Positions 52,131 to 60,396 of a stretch of 64,000 bases of DNA are shown here, in pieces. Made by a program: the position numbers and the translations under genes. Under the pieces are notes generated by a model. That model made no database searches. It worked only from the letters and a program-made list of their open reading frames with translations, and was not told the DNA's origin. Position 1 is the first letter of the stretch. Every line of letters starts with the position of its first letter. Origin of the DNA: an uncultured Muribaculaceae bacterium (GTDB lineage: Bacteria > Bacteroidota > Bacteroidia > Bacteroidales > Muribaculaceae); assembly GCA_958439725.1 (NCBI GenBank), contig CAUBWJ010000001.1, forward strand, positions 62,001 to 126,000. Reading direction: 5' to 3'.

Positions 52131-52208
52131 AAAAAGTTGCTAAACGTTATGCGGGCTATCACGCCTTAAGGGAAACAGGGACGCTTCGGCTTTGTCGCGT
52201 CCCGAAAA

Positions 52209-52216
52209 CAAAGATA
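52209..52216 (-). promoter_or_regulatory. -7 promoter element (TATCTTTG) of the retropepsin-like gene
   Basis: Exact TAnnTTTG match on the minus strand, about 80 bp before the ATG at 52130. No clear -33 box. Confidence 0.5.
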
Positions 52217-52296
52217 CCCTGCGGGCCGACACTTTAGTATCCTCTGAGTATACATTGGCATTAATATTTAATACGATTGTAACATCCGGAGGCCGA

Positions 52297-52713
52297 TCAC
52301 AGAAATTTGTCGAGGGCCGGAGAGTCGATTTCCACAATATCGTCCAGGAGAATCGTCACTCCCCCCGCCAGCACCACCGCCGCACGGGATGAATCGACAC
52401 GCAGAAAGCGCCCGCGCGTCACGCGGTAAGCTCCGCCGCTCTTCACGGGGTCGGGAACAAAATGCTTTATCGAAACCTTTACCGGAGCCGCGGCAATCAC
52501 GACGCTCATGCGCTGCGAAAGCTCCCGGCAGGCGTCTTCGGTAAGCTCCACTTTCTCGGTGGTCTCGCGCAGAATCTCCGCAATAGACTCGGCATAACCG
52601 CGAAGCGGCGCAAATCCCCTGAATTGCGCGGCACGCTTATGCATCGGCATCGGGTGCGGCGCCTGCGACTCATAGGGATAGTTGAGATTGATTATATCGT
52701 CGTATTTTCCCAT
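52297..52713 (-). CDS. YolD-like family small protein
   Basis: 138 residues. The N-terminal MGKYDDIINLNYPYESQAP and MHKRAAQFRGFAPLRGYAES fit the YolD-like pattern (KYDDIINLPY, MxxxxRAAQFaPFaALtGY). The second half is a predicted small beta barrel ending in TILLDDIVEID. YolD-like proteins are usually linked to UV-damage and DNA polymerase genes; no such neighbour is present here. Cytoplasmic. Its ATG lies directly after a TAAATTTG element at 52721-52728, so transcription may start at or next to the start codon. Confidence 0.75.
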   Translation of the reverse strand: MGKYDDIINLNYPYESQAPHPMPMHKRAAQFRGFAPLRGYAESIAEILRETTEKVELTEDACRELSQRMSVVIAAAPVKVSIKHFVPDPVKSGGAYRVTRGRFLRVDSSRAAVVLAGGVTILLDDIVEIDSPALDKFL

Positions 52714-52720
52714 GTCGAAG

Positions 52721-52728
52721 CAAATTTA
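52721..52728 (-). promoter_or_regulatory. -7 promoter element (TAAATTTG) just upstream of the YolD-like gene
   Basis: Exact TAnnTTTG match ending 7 bp before the ATG, which would make the mRNA nearly leaderless. No -33 box is visible. Confidence 0.45.
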
Positions 52729-52770
52729 ACGCTCCGGCACCGAACGGAGCCATGCGAATCACACAAATTA

Positions 52771-52819
52771 TGTTAACAGTGCTGTTTTCTCTGTTAACGG
52801 TACTGTTTTTTATGTTAAC
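52771..52819. repeat. Three GTTAAC palindromes at exact 21-bp intervals (operator candidate)
   Basis: TGTTAAC occurs at 52771-52777, 52792-52798 and 52813-52819. The second element CTGTTTT also repeats at 52782 and 52803. The period is 21 bp, two helical turns, so all sites face the same side of the DNA. It lies between the divergent YolD-like gene and the DUF5106-mnmA operon. Confidence 0.6.
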
Positions 52820-52878
52820 AATCCGATGCCAGAGGCTGCGGCCACCCCAAAAAATTTCATCATTCACAGGATAATTAG

Positions 52879-52886
52879 TAACTTTG
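52879..52886 (+). promoter_or_regulatory. -7 promoter element (TAACTTTG) of the DUF5106-kdsA operon
   Basis: Exact TAnnTTTG match 81 bp upstream of the ATG at 52968, just downstream of the GTTAAC repeat cluster. No clear -33 box. Confidence 0.6.
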
Positions 52887-52967
52887 TAATTAAGTCCGTA
52901 AGAGTGTCGGCGCATCAACGCGCCTCCGCTTGATTTGGCGCGCAATTAACAAACAGACAAAACACTG

Positions 52968-53888
52968 ATGAACAAACTGATAGCATTTCTCTCCCTTTTC
53001 CTTGCCTGCGTCGGCGCCATGAACGCGCAGACCACCGTCCAGCAACCCTATTTCCAGCTGCCGATAATCCCCGACTCCATAAAATCGTTTGACAACCGTC
53101 TCGACTACATGGTGGAACATTACTGGGATTTCGCCGACATGAAAAAAGTGTTTTCCTCGCGCTCGAAGATGGCCGAGGCATTCGACACCTACATCAACTT
53201 CATGCCCCACGCCACAGCCACCAAGGCCAAGGCATCGGTGAGCAAATTCCTCAAGTCAATCAAAAAGCCGGAGGACCTTCTGTTCATCGCCGAACTCGCC
53301 GAAGGCAAGCTCTACGCCGACACCGCCATGCTTCCCAGCGACGAGCTCTACGTGATATTCGCACAGGCCGTGGCCGACAACCGCGGCGTGGACCGCAACG
53401 CCAAGATGCGCTTCGAACATCAGGCCCGCACACTCTCGCGCACCCAGCGCGGAATGAAAGCGCCTGAATTCGAATTCACCACCCCCGAAGGGCTCAAACG
53501 CGCCTTCCAGCCCGACACAACCGCGCGTGTGACCGTGCTCTTCTTCAACGACCCCGACTGCACCGACTGCCGCCTGGCCCGCGTGCGCCTCGACGCCGAC
53601 CTGCATACCCAGAAACTCGTGGAGACCGGAGTTGTCGACATCGTAAGCATCACCCCCACCGAGGGCACCGACCCCCTGTGGCTTAACGCCACCGCCTCCT
53701 ATCCTTCCTCATGGACCGTAGGCGCAGCTCCCGAAATCGACGAAATCTACGACATACGCCGCTCCCCCACCCTCTACCTCATAGACCACAAGGGCCTCAT
53801 ACAGCTCAAGACCGACAATGCCGAGGCCGTGCTCTCCATCCTCTCCGCCTTCCACCCCAGGCGCACTCCCGCCGCCCCGAAACAGTAA
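52968..53888 (+). CDS. DUF5106 / thioredoxin-like exported protein
   Basis: 306 residues with a signal peptide (AFLSLFLACVGAMNAQ). Residues ~25-150 fit the helical DUF5106 region of Bacteroidales. Residues ~155-290 are a thioredoxin-like domain with a Cys-Thr-Asp-Cys site (NDPDCTDCRLARVRL) and the cis-Pro loop RRSPTLYLID. A predicted periplasmic thiol oxidoreductase. It heads the operon to kdsA and starts 21 bp before the DoxX gene. Confidence 0.82.
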   Translation: MNKLIAFLSLFLACVGAMNAQTTVQQPYFQLPIIPDSIKSFDNRLDYMVEHYWDFADMKKVFSSRSKMAEAFDTYINFMPHATATKAKASVSKFLKSIKKPEDLLFIAELAEGKLYADTAMLPSDELYVIFAQAVADNRGVDRNAKMRFEHQARTLSRTQRGMKAPEFEFTTPEGLKRAFQPDTTARVTVLFFNDPDCTDCRLARVRLDADLHTQKLVETGVVDIVSITPTEGTDPLWLNATASYPSSWTVGAAPEIDEIYDIRRSPTLYLIDHKGLIQLKTDNAEAVLSILSAFHPRRTPAAPKQ

Positions 53889-53909
53889 CAACTCAATCTC
53901 CCCATAGCC

Positions 53910-54419
53910 ATGAACGCATTGACCGACAAAGCCGGAAGAATATTCGTGAAATTCTCGCGCTACACCTACAGCAACCTTGGACGCCTGTTCCTGCGGCTGT
54001 TCGTTGGCGTAATGTTCATAAACTTCGGAATACGCCAGCTGATAGGATTCTCCGAGCTCCGACATGTGTTCCCCACCGCGCTGGGCATGTCGTCGGAAAC
54101 ATGCCTCATACTGATGATATGCGTGGAGCTGATCTGCTCGCTGCTCATAATGGTGGGATTTCTCACGCGCGTGTCGTGCATCCCGCCCATCATCTCCATG
54201 ATAGTGGCCGAGCACTATATTCTGCACGACCTGATGTCAGACACCATGGCCATGACCATCGACTGCACCGAACCCGGCTATGTGCCAATAATGTTCATCG
54301 GCATCTACGCCACCATAATGCTTCTGGGCCCCGGTAAAATCTCGCTCGACTACTTCTTCTCCTACTTCTATCTCGAGAACACCAATCGCACCGAGACCGA
54401 GATAATAGGCGAAAAGTAA
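53910..54419 (+). CDS. DoxX-like family membrane protein
   Basis: 169 residues, four predicted membrane helices with the DoxX pattern LFLRLFVGVMFINFGIRQLI followed by ICVELICSLLIMVGFLTR. DoxX-like proteins are inner-membrane proteins linked to respiration and redox processes without a clear enzyme activity. It lies 21 bp after the thioredoxin-like gene, suggesting a shared redox role, and 30 bp before mnmA. Confidence 0.8.
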   Translation: MNALTDKAGRIFVKFSRYTYSNLGRLFLRLFVGVMFINFGIRQLIGFSELRHVFPTALGMSSETCLILMICVELICSLLIMVGFLTRVSCIPPIISMIVAEHYILHDLMSDTMAMTIDCTEPGYVPIMFIGIYATIMLLGPGKISLDYFFSYFYLENTNRTETEIIGEK

Positions 54420-54449
54420 CCTTTCAATTCACCGCCCTCAATCACCCAC

Positions 54450-55580
54450 ATGAACATCGCAATGCTTATATCGGGAGGCGTGGACAGCGCCGTGGCCGTG
54501 CACCGTCTGATGGAGCAGGGCCATTCGCCACACCTTTTCTACATACGCATAGGCCTCGACACGGACGAGGGCGACTGCGCCGCCGAGGAGGACATAGAAA
54601 TGTGCCGCCTCATAGCCGCACGCTACCGCCTGCCCCTCGACATCGTGCCTCTGCATCAGGAATACTGGGACAACGTGATGGCCTACGCCCTGCGCACCGT
54701 CAAGGAAGGTCTGACGCCGAACCCCGACATAATGTGCAACAAGATGATCAAATTCGGGTATTTCGAGGAGCGCGTGGGCCACGAGTTCGATGCTACCGCA
54801 ACGGGGCATTATGCCACCATCCGCCAAATCGACGGACGCACATATCTGGGCACCGCTCCTGACCCCGTGAAGGACCAGACCGACTTTCTGGCCCGGATTT
54901 CATACAAACAGCTCTGCCACCTGATGTTCCCCATCGGCGACCTTCCCAAAGCCGAGGTGCGCCGTATAGCCGAACTCACCTCGCTGCCCAACGCCAAGCG
55001 ACGCGACAGCCAGGGTATATGCTTCTTAGGCAAGATAAACTACAACGACTTCATACGCCGACATCTCGGTGAGCGTCCCGGTCCCATAATAGAGATTGAG
55101 ACCGGGCGCAAGCTCGGCGAACACCGCGGCTACTGGTTCCACACCATAGGCCAGCGCAAAGGACTTGGACTGAGCGGCGGCCCATGGTTCGTGGTGAAAA
55201 AATGCGTTGATGACAACGCCATCTACGTGTCGCGCGGATACGACACCGAAAAACAGTATGGCCGCTCCCTCCATCTGCAGGAAATGCACTGGATATCTGG
55301 CGACCCGTGGGGCACGGACTGCGACCATAGGCCCATCACGTTCAAAAACCGCCACACGCCCGAATTTCTCCGCGGAACCATCACGCGCCTCGGCGAAGGT
55401 GAATACGTGATTGAATCAGAGACCAGAGTGCAGGGCATCGCCCCGGGACAGTTTGCCGTGGTGTATGACACCTCCTCGTCAATATGCCTCGGAAGCGGCA
55501 TAATAACCGGACGCGCCGTAATCACCGGCTCATCCTCCCAACCATACTCAACAATAAAAACAACCCTATCCGATAAATGA
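54450..55580 (+). CDS. mnmA: tRNA-specific 2-thiouridylase MnmA
   Basis: 376 residues. PP-loop ISGGVDSAVAVHRL at the N-terminus; catalytic Cys in NPDIMCNKMIKFG and in SQGICFLGKINY; the GQRKGLGLSGGPWFV motif of the central domain is present. It thiolates U34 of tRNA-Lys/Glu/Gln using sulfur from a relay system. The stop overlaps the next start by 4 bp (ATGA). Confidence 0.95.
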   Translation: MNIAMLISGGVDSAVAVHRLMEQGHSPHLFYIRIGLDTDEGDCAAEEDIEMCRLIAARYRLPLDIVPLHQEYWDNVMAYALRTVKEGLTPNPDIMCNKMIKFGYFEERVGHEFDATATGHYATIRQIDGRTYLGTAPDPVKDQTDFLARISYKQLCHLMFPIGDLPKAEVRRIAELTSLPNAKRRDSQGICFLGKINYNDFIRRHLGERPGPIIEIETGRKLGEHRGYWFHTIGQRKGLGLSGGPWFVVKKCVDDNAIYVSRGYDTEKQYGRSLHLQEMHWISGDPWGTDCDHRPITFKNRHTPEFLRGTITRLGEGEYVIESETRVQGIAPGQFAVVYDTSSSICLGSGIITGRAVITGSSSQPYSTIKTTLSDK

Positions 55581-56224
55581 ACTCCGACTCAAGAATAAGG
55601 CTTTCCGTGCTCGGAATATCCTACTCCCAGATCCAGACGGGAGCCTACGCCCTGATTCTGGCGCAAGTGGACGGCCCTTACCGCATACCCGTGGTGATAG
55701 GAGCCGCCGAAGCCCAGTCGATAGCCTTGCGCCTTGAAAGCATCGTGCCCCCCCGTCCCATGACCCACGACCTGTTTGTAAGCTTCGCCCATGCATTCGG
55801 GGTAAAGCTCAAGGAAGTGTTCATCTATAAGTTCGAGGACGGCATATTCTCCTCGGAACTCACCTTTACCGACGGCGACCGCACCGTGGTGATCGACTCG
55901 CGCACATCCGACGCCATAGCTATTGCCATGCGCACCCATGCGCCCATCTATACCACGCCCGAGATTCTTGACGAGACAGGATTCCTGATGGAGCAGCATG
56001 AAGACACCGATGACACCGACGAGGACGACACCCCGGCAGAAAACGAGGACGGCGTTCGCCGGGTGTCGGGATTCGACCTCCCCGCCGATGTAGAAGAAGA
56101 ACCCCGCTACGAGAAATATACCGTTGAAGAACTCGAGCGCACGCTTCAACGGCTCATAGACAATGAAAACTACGAGGAAGCCGCCCGTGTGGCAGAAATC
56201 CTGCGCAACAAGAAAAACGACTGA
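55577..56224 (+). CDS. Bifunctional nuclease (DUF151) family protein with UvrB/C-type motif
   Basis: 215 residues. Residues ~1-140 form the DUF151 fold (GAYALILAQVDGPYRIPVVIG; VVIDSRTSDAIAIAMR). An acidic linker (DTDDTDEDDTPAENED) follows, and residues ~185-212 form a UVR helical motif (EELERTLQRLIDNENYEEAA). Members are reported as bifunctional nucleases; the activity is uncertain here. Translationally coupled to mnmA. Confidence 0.88.
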   Translation: MNSDSRIRLSVLGISYSQIQTGAYALILAQVDGPYRIPVVIGAAEAQSIALRLESIVPPRPMTHDLFVSFAHAFGVKLKEVFIYKFEDGIFSSELTFTDGDRTVVIDSRTSDAIAIAMRTHAPIYTTPEILDETGFLMEQHEDTDDTDEDDTPAENEDGVRRVSGFDLPADVEEEPRYEKYTVEELERTLQRLIDNENYEEAARVAEILRNKKND

Positions 56225-56256
56225 CCCCCTTATCCAGCAATTATCCGTTTCACCAC

Positions 56257-57591
56257 ATGAATACCATAAAAATAAAACTCTCGGCGCTAAATTTCCTCAA
56301 CTTCGCCGTATGGGGTTCCTACCTCATCTCCCTGGGAATCTATCTCTCGTCGATAGGCATGGCCCAGGATATCTACTGGTTCTATACCGTGCAGGGACTC
56401 GTATCCATAATAATGCCCGCGCTCATAGGCATAGTGGCCGACCGCTGGATACAGGCCCAGCGCATGCTCAGCCTCTGTCATCTAATAGCCGGTGTGGCCA
56501 TGGGAGCCGCCGGACTTTACTGCGCCACCACCGCACAGCCGCTGTTCGGGCCGCTGTTTACACTCTATACCATAAGCGTGGCATTCTATATGCCCACCAT
56601 CGGTCTGGCCAACTCGGTGGCCTACAACGCGCTTTCCAAGGCCGGGCTCGACACGGTTAAACATTTCCCGCCCATACGCGTGTGGGGAACCGTGGGCTTC
56701 ATTGTGGCCATGCTGCTTGTCAATTTCGTAAGAATAGACGGCGTGCAGCTGGCCGACACTTACAGCCAGTTCTTCGCCTCGGCAATATTCAGTCTTATTC
56801 TCGCGTCCTACGCTCTCACAATGCCCTCCTGCCCCACTTCGCGCGGCAACAGCGCATCGCTCGCCGATGCTTTGGGCCTGAAGGCATTCAGCCTCTTCCG
56901 CACACGCAGGATGGCGGTGTTTTTCATCTTCTCCATGTTCCTGGGTGTATCGCTCCAGATCACCAATTCTTACGGCAGCTCGTTCATATCCGGCTTCGCC
57001 TCGGTAGCAGAGTATGCCGAGGCATGGGGTGCGCGCAACGCCACGGCTCTGATTTCGCTCTCGCAGGTTTCCGAAACCCTGTGCATACTGCTGATACCCT
57101 ACTGTCTGAAACGTTTCGGCATAAAAGGCGTGATGCTCATAGCCATGTTCGCATGGGTGCTCCGCTTCGGCTTCTTCGGCATCGGCAACCCCGGCTCCGG
57201 AGTGTGGCTGTTCATCCTCTCGATGATTGTCTACGGCGTGGCATTTGACTTCTTCAATATCTCAGGCTCGCTCTACGTCGACAAGCAGACCTCGTCCGAG
57301 ATGCGCTCGAGCGCACAGGGACTGTTCATGCTCATGACCAACGGCATCGGCGCCACCATAGGCACCCTTGGAGCGGGCGCTGTTGCCAACCACCTCGTGT
57401 TCTCCCGCCCCGCCGGCATCGAGCAGGTGGAGGGATGGCACACGGCATGGCTCATATTCGCCGCCTACGCCCTGATAGTGGCAGTGATGTTCTGGATAGT
57501 GTTCCGCGACGACACCCCCTCGCCGAGACTCTCGGAAAAGCAGGCCGAAAGCGCTCCCGCCGCACCCGAAGGAATGATTTCACCCGAATAA
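56257..57591 (+). CDS. Nucleoside:H+ symporter family MFS transporter
   Basis: 444 residues, 12 predicted membrane helices. It starts NFAVWGSYLISLGIYL and contains FPPIRVWGTVGFIVAM, both typical of the nucleoside/H+ symporter (NupG-like) MFS family in Bacteroidota. It would import nucleosides across the inner membrane. It lies 32 bp after the DUF151 gene and 8 bp before rsmE. Confidence 0.88.
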   Translation: MNTIKIKLSALNFLNFAVWGSYLISLGIYLSSIGMAQDIYWFYTVQGLVSIIMPALIGIVADRWIQAQRMLSLCHLIAGVAMGAAGLYCATTAQPLFGPLFTLYTISVAFYMPTIGLANSVAYNALSKAGLDTVKHFPPIRVWGTVGFIVAMLLVNFVRIDGVQLADTYSQFFASAIFSLILASYALTMPSCPTSRGNSASLADALGLKAFSLFRTRRMAVFFIFSMFLGVSLQITNSYGSSFISGFASVAEYAEAWGARNATALISLSQVSETLCILLIPYCLKRFGIKGVMLIAMFAWVLRFGFFGIGNPGSGVWLFILSMIVYGVAFDFFNISGSLYVDKQTSSEMRSSAQGLFMLMTNGIGATIGTLGAGAVANHLVFSRPAGIEQVEGWHTAWLIFAAYALIVAVMFWIVFRDDTPSPRLSEKQAESAPAAPEGMISPE

Positions 57592-57599
57592 ACAAAAAA

Positions 57600-58313
57600 A
57601 TGATACGCTTCTACGCCCCCGATATAGAACAGACGCTTACGCTGCCGGAAAGCGATTCGGGCCACGCCGTGAGAGTGCTCCGCATGCGTCCCGGCGACGA
57701 GCTGGAAGTGACCGACGGCCGGGGAAACCTGTATGCCTGCCGTATCACCGACGCCCATCAGCGCCATGTGGCCGTAGAGATACTCCGCTGCCAGAACAGT
57801 CCGCTGTGCTGGCCCCAGGAAATAACCGTGGCCGTAGCTCCCACCAAGCATCTCGACCGCATGGAATGGATGATTGAGAAACTTACGGAGATTGGCGTGA
57901 ACCGCATAGTGCCGGTGCTCTGCAACCGCTCCGAGCGCCGCGAGATAAAGACCGAGCGGCTTGAAAAAATAGCCGTATCGGCCATGAAGCAGTCGCTCAA
58001 ATGCACGCTTCCGGTCATAGACGCCATGACACCCCTCCGGCAATTTCTCGCCTCATGCTCCGCAGAGCAGAAATTTATAGCCCACTGCGACAGCACATCG
58101 GAAAGAAAACTCCTGGCCCGTGAATACCGCCCCCGGACTTCGGCGGCAGTGCTTATCGGCCCCGAGGGCGATTTCGACCCGGCGGAAGTGGATGGAGCTC
58201 TAAAAGGCGGCTGGATGCCGGTCACCTTAGGCGACAACCGGCTGCGCACCGAGACAGCGGCCATAGTGGCCTGCGACACATTCCACATAATCGACCAGAT
58301 AAACCCCGAATAA
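57600..58313 (+). CDS. rsmE: 16S rRNA (uracil-1498-N3) methyltransferase
   Basis: 237 residues from the ATG at 57600, which gives the normal RsmE start (MIRFYAPDIE); a longer reading frame upstream lies in the MFS gene. The SPOUT knot is visible as KQSLKCTLPVI, LIGPEGDFDPAEV and LGDNRLRTETAAI. It methylates U1498 of 16S rRNA with S-adenosylmethionine. It shares its last base with the kdsA start (taa/atg overlap). Confidence 0.93.
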   Translation: MIRFYAPDIEQTLTLPESDSGHAVRVLRMRPGDELEVTDGRGNLYACRITDAHQRHVAVEILRCQNSPLCWPQEITVAVAPTKHLDRMEWMIEKLTEIGVNRIVPVLCNRSERREIKTERLEKIAVSAMKQSLKCTLPVIDAMTPLRQFLASCSAEQKFIAHCDSTSERKLLAREYRPRTSAAVLIGPEGDFDPAEVDGALKGGWMPVTLGDNRLRTETAAIVACDTFHIIDQINPE

Positions 58314-59152
58314 TGAAAACAGATATGCCCGACAACAAGATGTTCAGCCGGCTCACAGCCTCCGGCAACTTCTTCCTGCTCGCAGGCCCCTGCGTGATAG
58401 AAGGCGAGAAAATGGCTCTTGAGATAGCCGAGACCATAGTGGAAACAACTTCAAGACTCGGCATTCCCTACGTGTTCAAAGGTTCCTACCGCAAGGCCAA
58501 CCGCTCACGCATCGACTCATTTACCGGAATAGGCGACGAGAAAGCCCTGCGCATATTAGCCAAGGTAAGGGAGGAATTCGGATGTCCCGTGGTGACCGAC
58601 ATACATCTGCCCGAAGAGGCTGCAATGGCAGCCGAATACGTGGACATTCTTCAGATTCCCGCCTTCCTCTGCCGTCAGACCGACCTGCTTGTGGCGGCAG
58701 CCCGCACCGGCAAAGCCGTCAACATCAAGAAAGGACAGTTCCTTTCGCCGGAGGCCATGCAGTTTGCCGTGCAGAAAGTGCGCGACGCCGGGAATGAAGA
58801 TGTGGCCGTTACCGAACGAGGCGTTTCTTTCGGTTACCAGGATCTCATAGTGGATTACCGCGGAATTCCCGAGATGCAGAAATTCGGATGCCCGGTGATT
58901 CTTGACGCAACCCATTCACTGCAGCAGCCTAACCAGCCAAAAGGCGTTACAGGCGGCCGTCCCGACCTCATAGAGACCATAGCGCGCGCGGGAATAGCCG
59001 TTGGCGTGGACGGTCTTTTCATAGAGACGCATCAGAATCCGGCTGTGGCCAAGAGCGACGGCGCAAACATGCTTCCTCTGGCTCAGCTGCCCTCGCTTCT
59101 GGAGCACCTGACTGCCATACGCAGCGCTATCAACAGCTTCCGGGAAGCATAA
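58313..59152 (+). CDS. kdsA: 3-deoxy-8-phosphooctulonate synthase (KDO-8-P synthase)
   Basis: 279 residues, TIM barrel of the DAHP/KDO8P synthase family. PYVFKGSYRKANRS, IPAFLCRQTDL, DATHSLQQPNQ and VDGLFIETHQNP are the active-site loops. Cys27 in LLAGPCVIEG occupies the position that is Asn26 in metal-independent E. coli KdsA, so this should be the metal-dependent class. It makes KDO-8-P for lipopolysaccharide inner core. Last gene of the seven-gene operon; its 3' end overlaps the GNAT gene on the other strand by 23 bp. Confidence 0.95.
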   Translation: MKTDMPDNKMFSRLTASGNFFLLAGPCVIEGEKMALEIAETIVETTSRLGIPYVFKGSYRKANRSRIDSFTGIGDEKALRILAKVREEFGCPVVTDIHLPEEAAMAAEYVDILQIPAFLCRQTDLLVAAARTGKAVNIKKGQFLSPEAMQFAVQKVRDAGNEDVAVTERGVSFGYQDLIVDYRGIPEMQKFGCPVILDATHSLQQPNQPKGVTGGRPDLIETIARAGIAVGVDGLFIETHQNPAVAKSDGANMLPLAQLPSLLEHLTAIRSAINSFREA

Positions 59153-59639
59153 GCTGATACACATACGCATCGGAATATCTGCCTCCGCATCTCACCCAGC
59201 TGCGGAGGCAGCCTGCTATTTTGTAACCTGCACGGTCAAAAAGTGCTCTTGAAGCAGTGTTTCCGGCGCTCACAACGGCGTACAGCTGATGGAGGCCAAG
59301 CTGACCGGAGCAATAATCCGCGAGGATTTCGAGCGCGCGCCGCCCTATGCCGCGGCCACGCATAGCCGTCTCCACCACTATCCCCACTCCGGCACGGCGA
59401 TTGAGGGCGTCCACATCATATAGGTCGACCATGCCACATGTCTCGCCGTCGCAGTCTATCATAAGCCGCAACTGGCCCTGAGCGAAAGCGTCGGGCGTAT
59501 AATTGTCTACGTACGCGGCAAGCAGATGGCGCGAAAGCGGGGCGCGCGTGTGTCCGTCGGGCCACACCGCCGGGTCGTTTTCCATTCTGAACATGGCATC
59601 AATATCAGAAGGTTCGGGGGCGCGGAGAGTGATTTCCAT
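59130..59639 (-). CDS. GNAT family N-acetyltransferase
   Basis: 169 residues. The acetyl-CoA loop is RGRGIGRRALEIL, followed by YAVVSAGNTASRALFDRAGY, the beta-bulge region typical of RimJ/RimL-like and aminoacyl or protein N-acetyltransferases. The substrate is unknown. It is downstream of recR by 32 bp and convergent with kdsA, overlapping its 3' end. Confidence 0.88.
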   Translation of the reverse strand: MEITLRAPEPSDIDAMFRMENDPAVWPDGHTRAPLSRHLLAAYVDNYTPDAFAQGQLRLMIDCDGETCGMVDLYDVDALNRRAGVGIVVETAMRGRGIGRRALEILADYCSGQLGLHQLYAVVSAGNTASRALFDRAGYKIAGCLRSWVRCGGRYSDAYVYQLMLPGSC

Positions 59640-59671
59640 AGATTTTGTGATTTTTATAATATTTGTTGGTG

Positions 59672-60298
59672 TCAGGATTTGAAAGTGTCGCTGAAGAGTG
59701 TGCGCTGTTGTATGGAGCGTCCGAGAGTAATCTCGTCGGTGTACTCAAGCTCGTTGCCCACCGCCATTCCGCGTGCAAGCTGAGTGATTTTCAGCCCGGG
59801 GAAATCCTCGAGCTTGCGGAAGATATAGAAGTTGGTGGTATCGCCCTCCATGGTGGCGCTTAGAGCCAGAATCACTTCCTTTACCCGGCCTGAGGCAACG
59901 CGGTCTACAAGCGATGCAATCTCGAGCGAATCGGGGCCGATGCCGTCCATGGGCGAAATGACGCCTCCGAGCACATGATACACGCCTCCGTACTGGCGCG
60001 TGCGCTCTATACTCATCACATCGTTGACAGCTTCCACCACACACACCGTAGAGTGGTCGCGGCGCGGGTCGGAGCAGATGTCGCAAGTATCGGTCTCCGA
60101 GATATTATGGCACATCTCGCAGTATTTCACTCCGCGGCGCATATTTATGATGGCCTCGCCCAGCGCCACTCCTTCGGCCTCGTCGCGGCGGAGAAGATGA
60201 AGGGCGAGCCTCAGAGCCGTCTTGCGCCCTATTCCGGGTAGTCGCGACAGTTCCGTAACGGCGTTCTCGAGCAGCGATGACGAAAATTCTTCCTGCAT
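59672..60298 (-). CDS. recR: Recombination mediator protein RecR
   Basis: 208 residues. It has the helix-hairpin-helix start (LSRLPGIGRKTALRLALHLL), the zinc finger CEMCHNISETDTCDIC and a Toprim domain (VVEAVNDVMSIERT; GPDSLEIASLV). Works with RecO and RecF in loading RecA at gaps. It lies downstream of rpoD after ~100 bp and a hairpin, so it may have its own promoter or depend on read-through. Confidence 0.95.
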   Translation of the reverse strand: MQEEFSSSLLENAVTELSRLPGIGRKTALRLALHLLRRDEAEGVALGEAIINMRRGVKYCEMCHNISETDTCDICSDPRRDHSTVCVVEAVNDVMSIERTRQYGGVYHVLGGVISPMDGIGPDSLEIASLVDRVASGRVKEVILALSATMEGDTTNFYIFRKLEDFPGLKITQLARGMAVGNELEYTDEITLGRSIQQRTLFSDTFKS

Positions 60299-60325
60299 AA
60301 TCCGAATATACGTTCTGAAAATAAT

Positions 60326-60361
60326 TACGGCGCCCCTCCCTGGAGGGGGAGAAACGCCGTA
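60326..60361 (-). terminator. Terminator after the primary sigma factor gene
   Basis: On the minus strand TACGGCG pairs with CGCCGTA, with an inner CCCTCC/GGAGGG pair, followed by ATTATTTTC. It is a moderate terminator between rpoD and recR. Confidence 0.7.
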
Positions 60362-60396
60362 TTCCGAATTTCTTTTTTAGTGTAAAGACAGAGTGG

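Noticed and set aside
52721..52728. Leaderless mRNA of the YolD-like gene as a firm call
   Set aside because: The -7 element matches but has no -33 box, and the start codon could be further downstream; evidence is insufficient.
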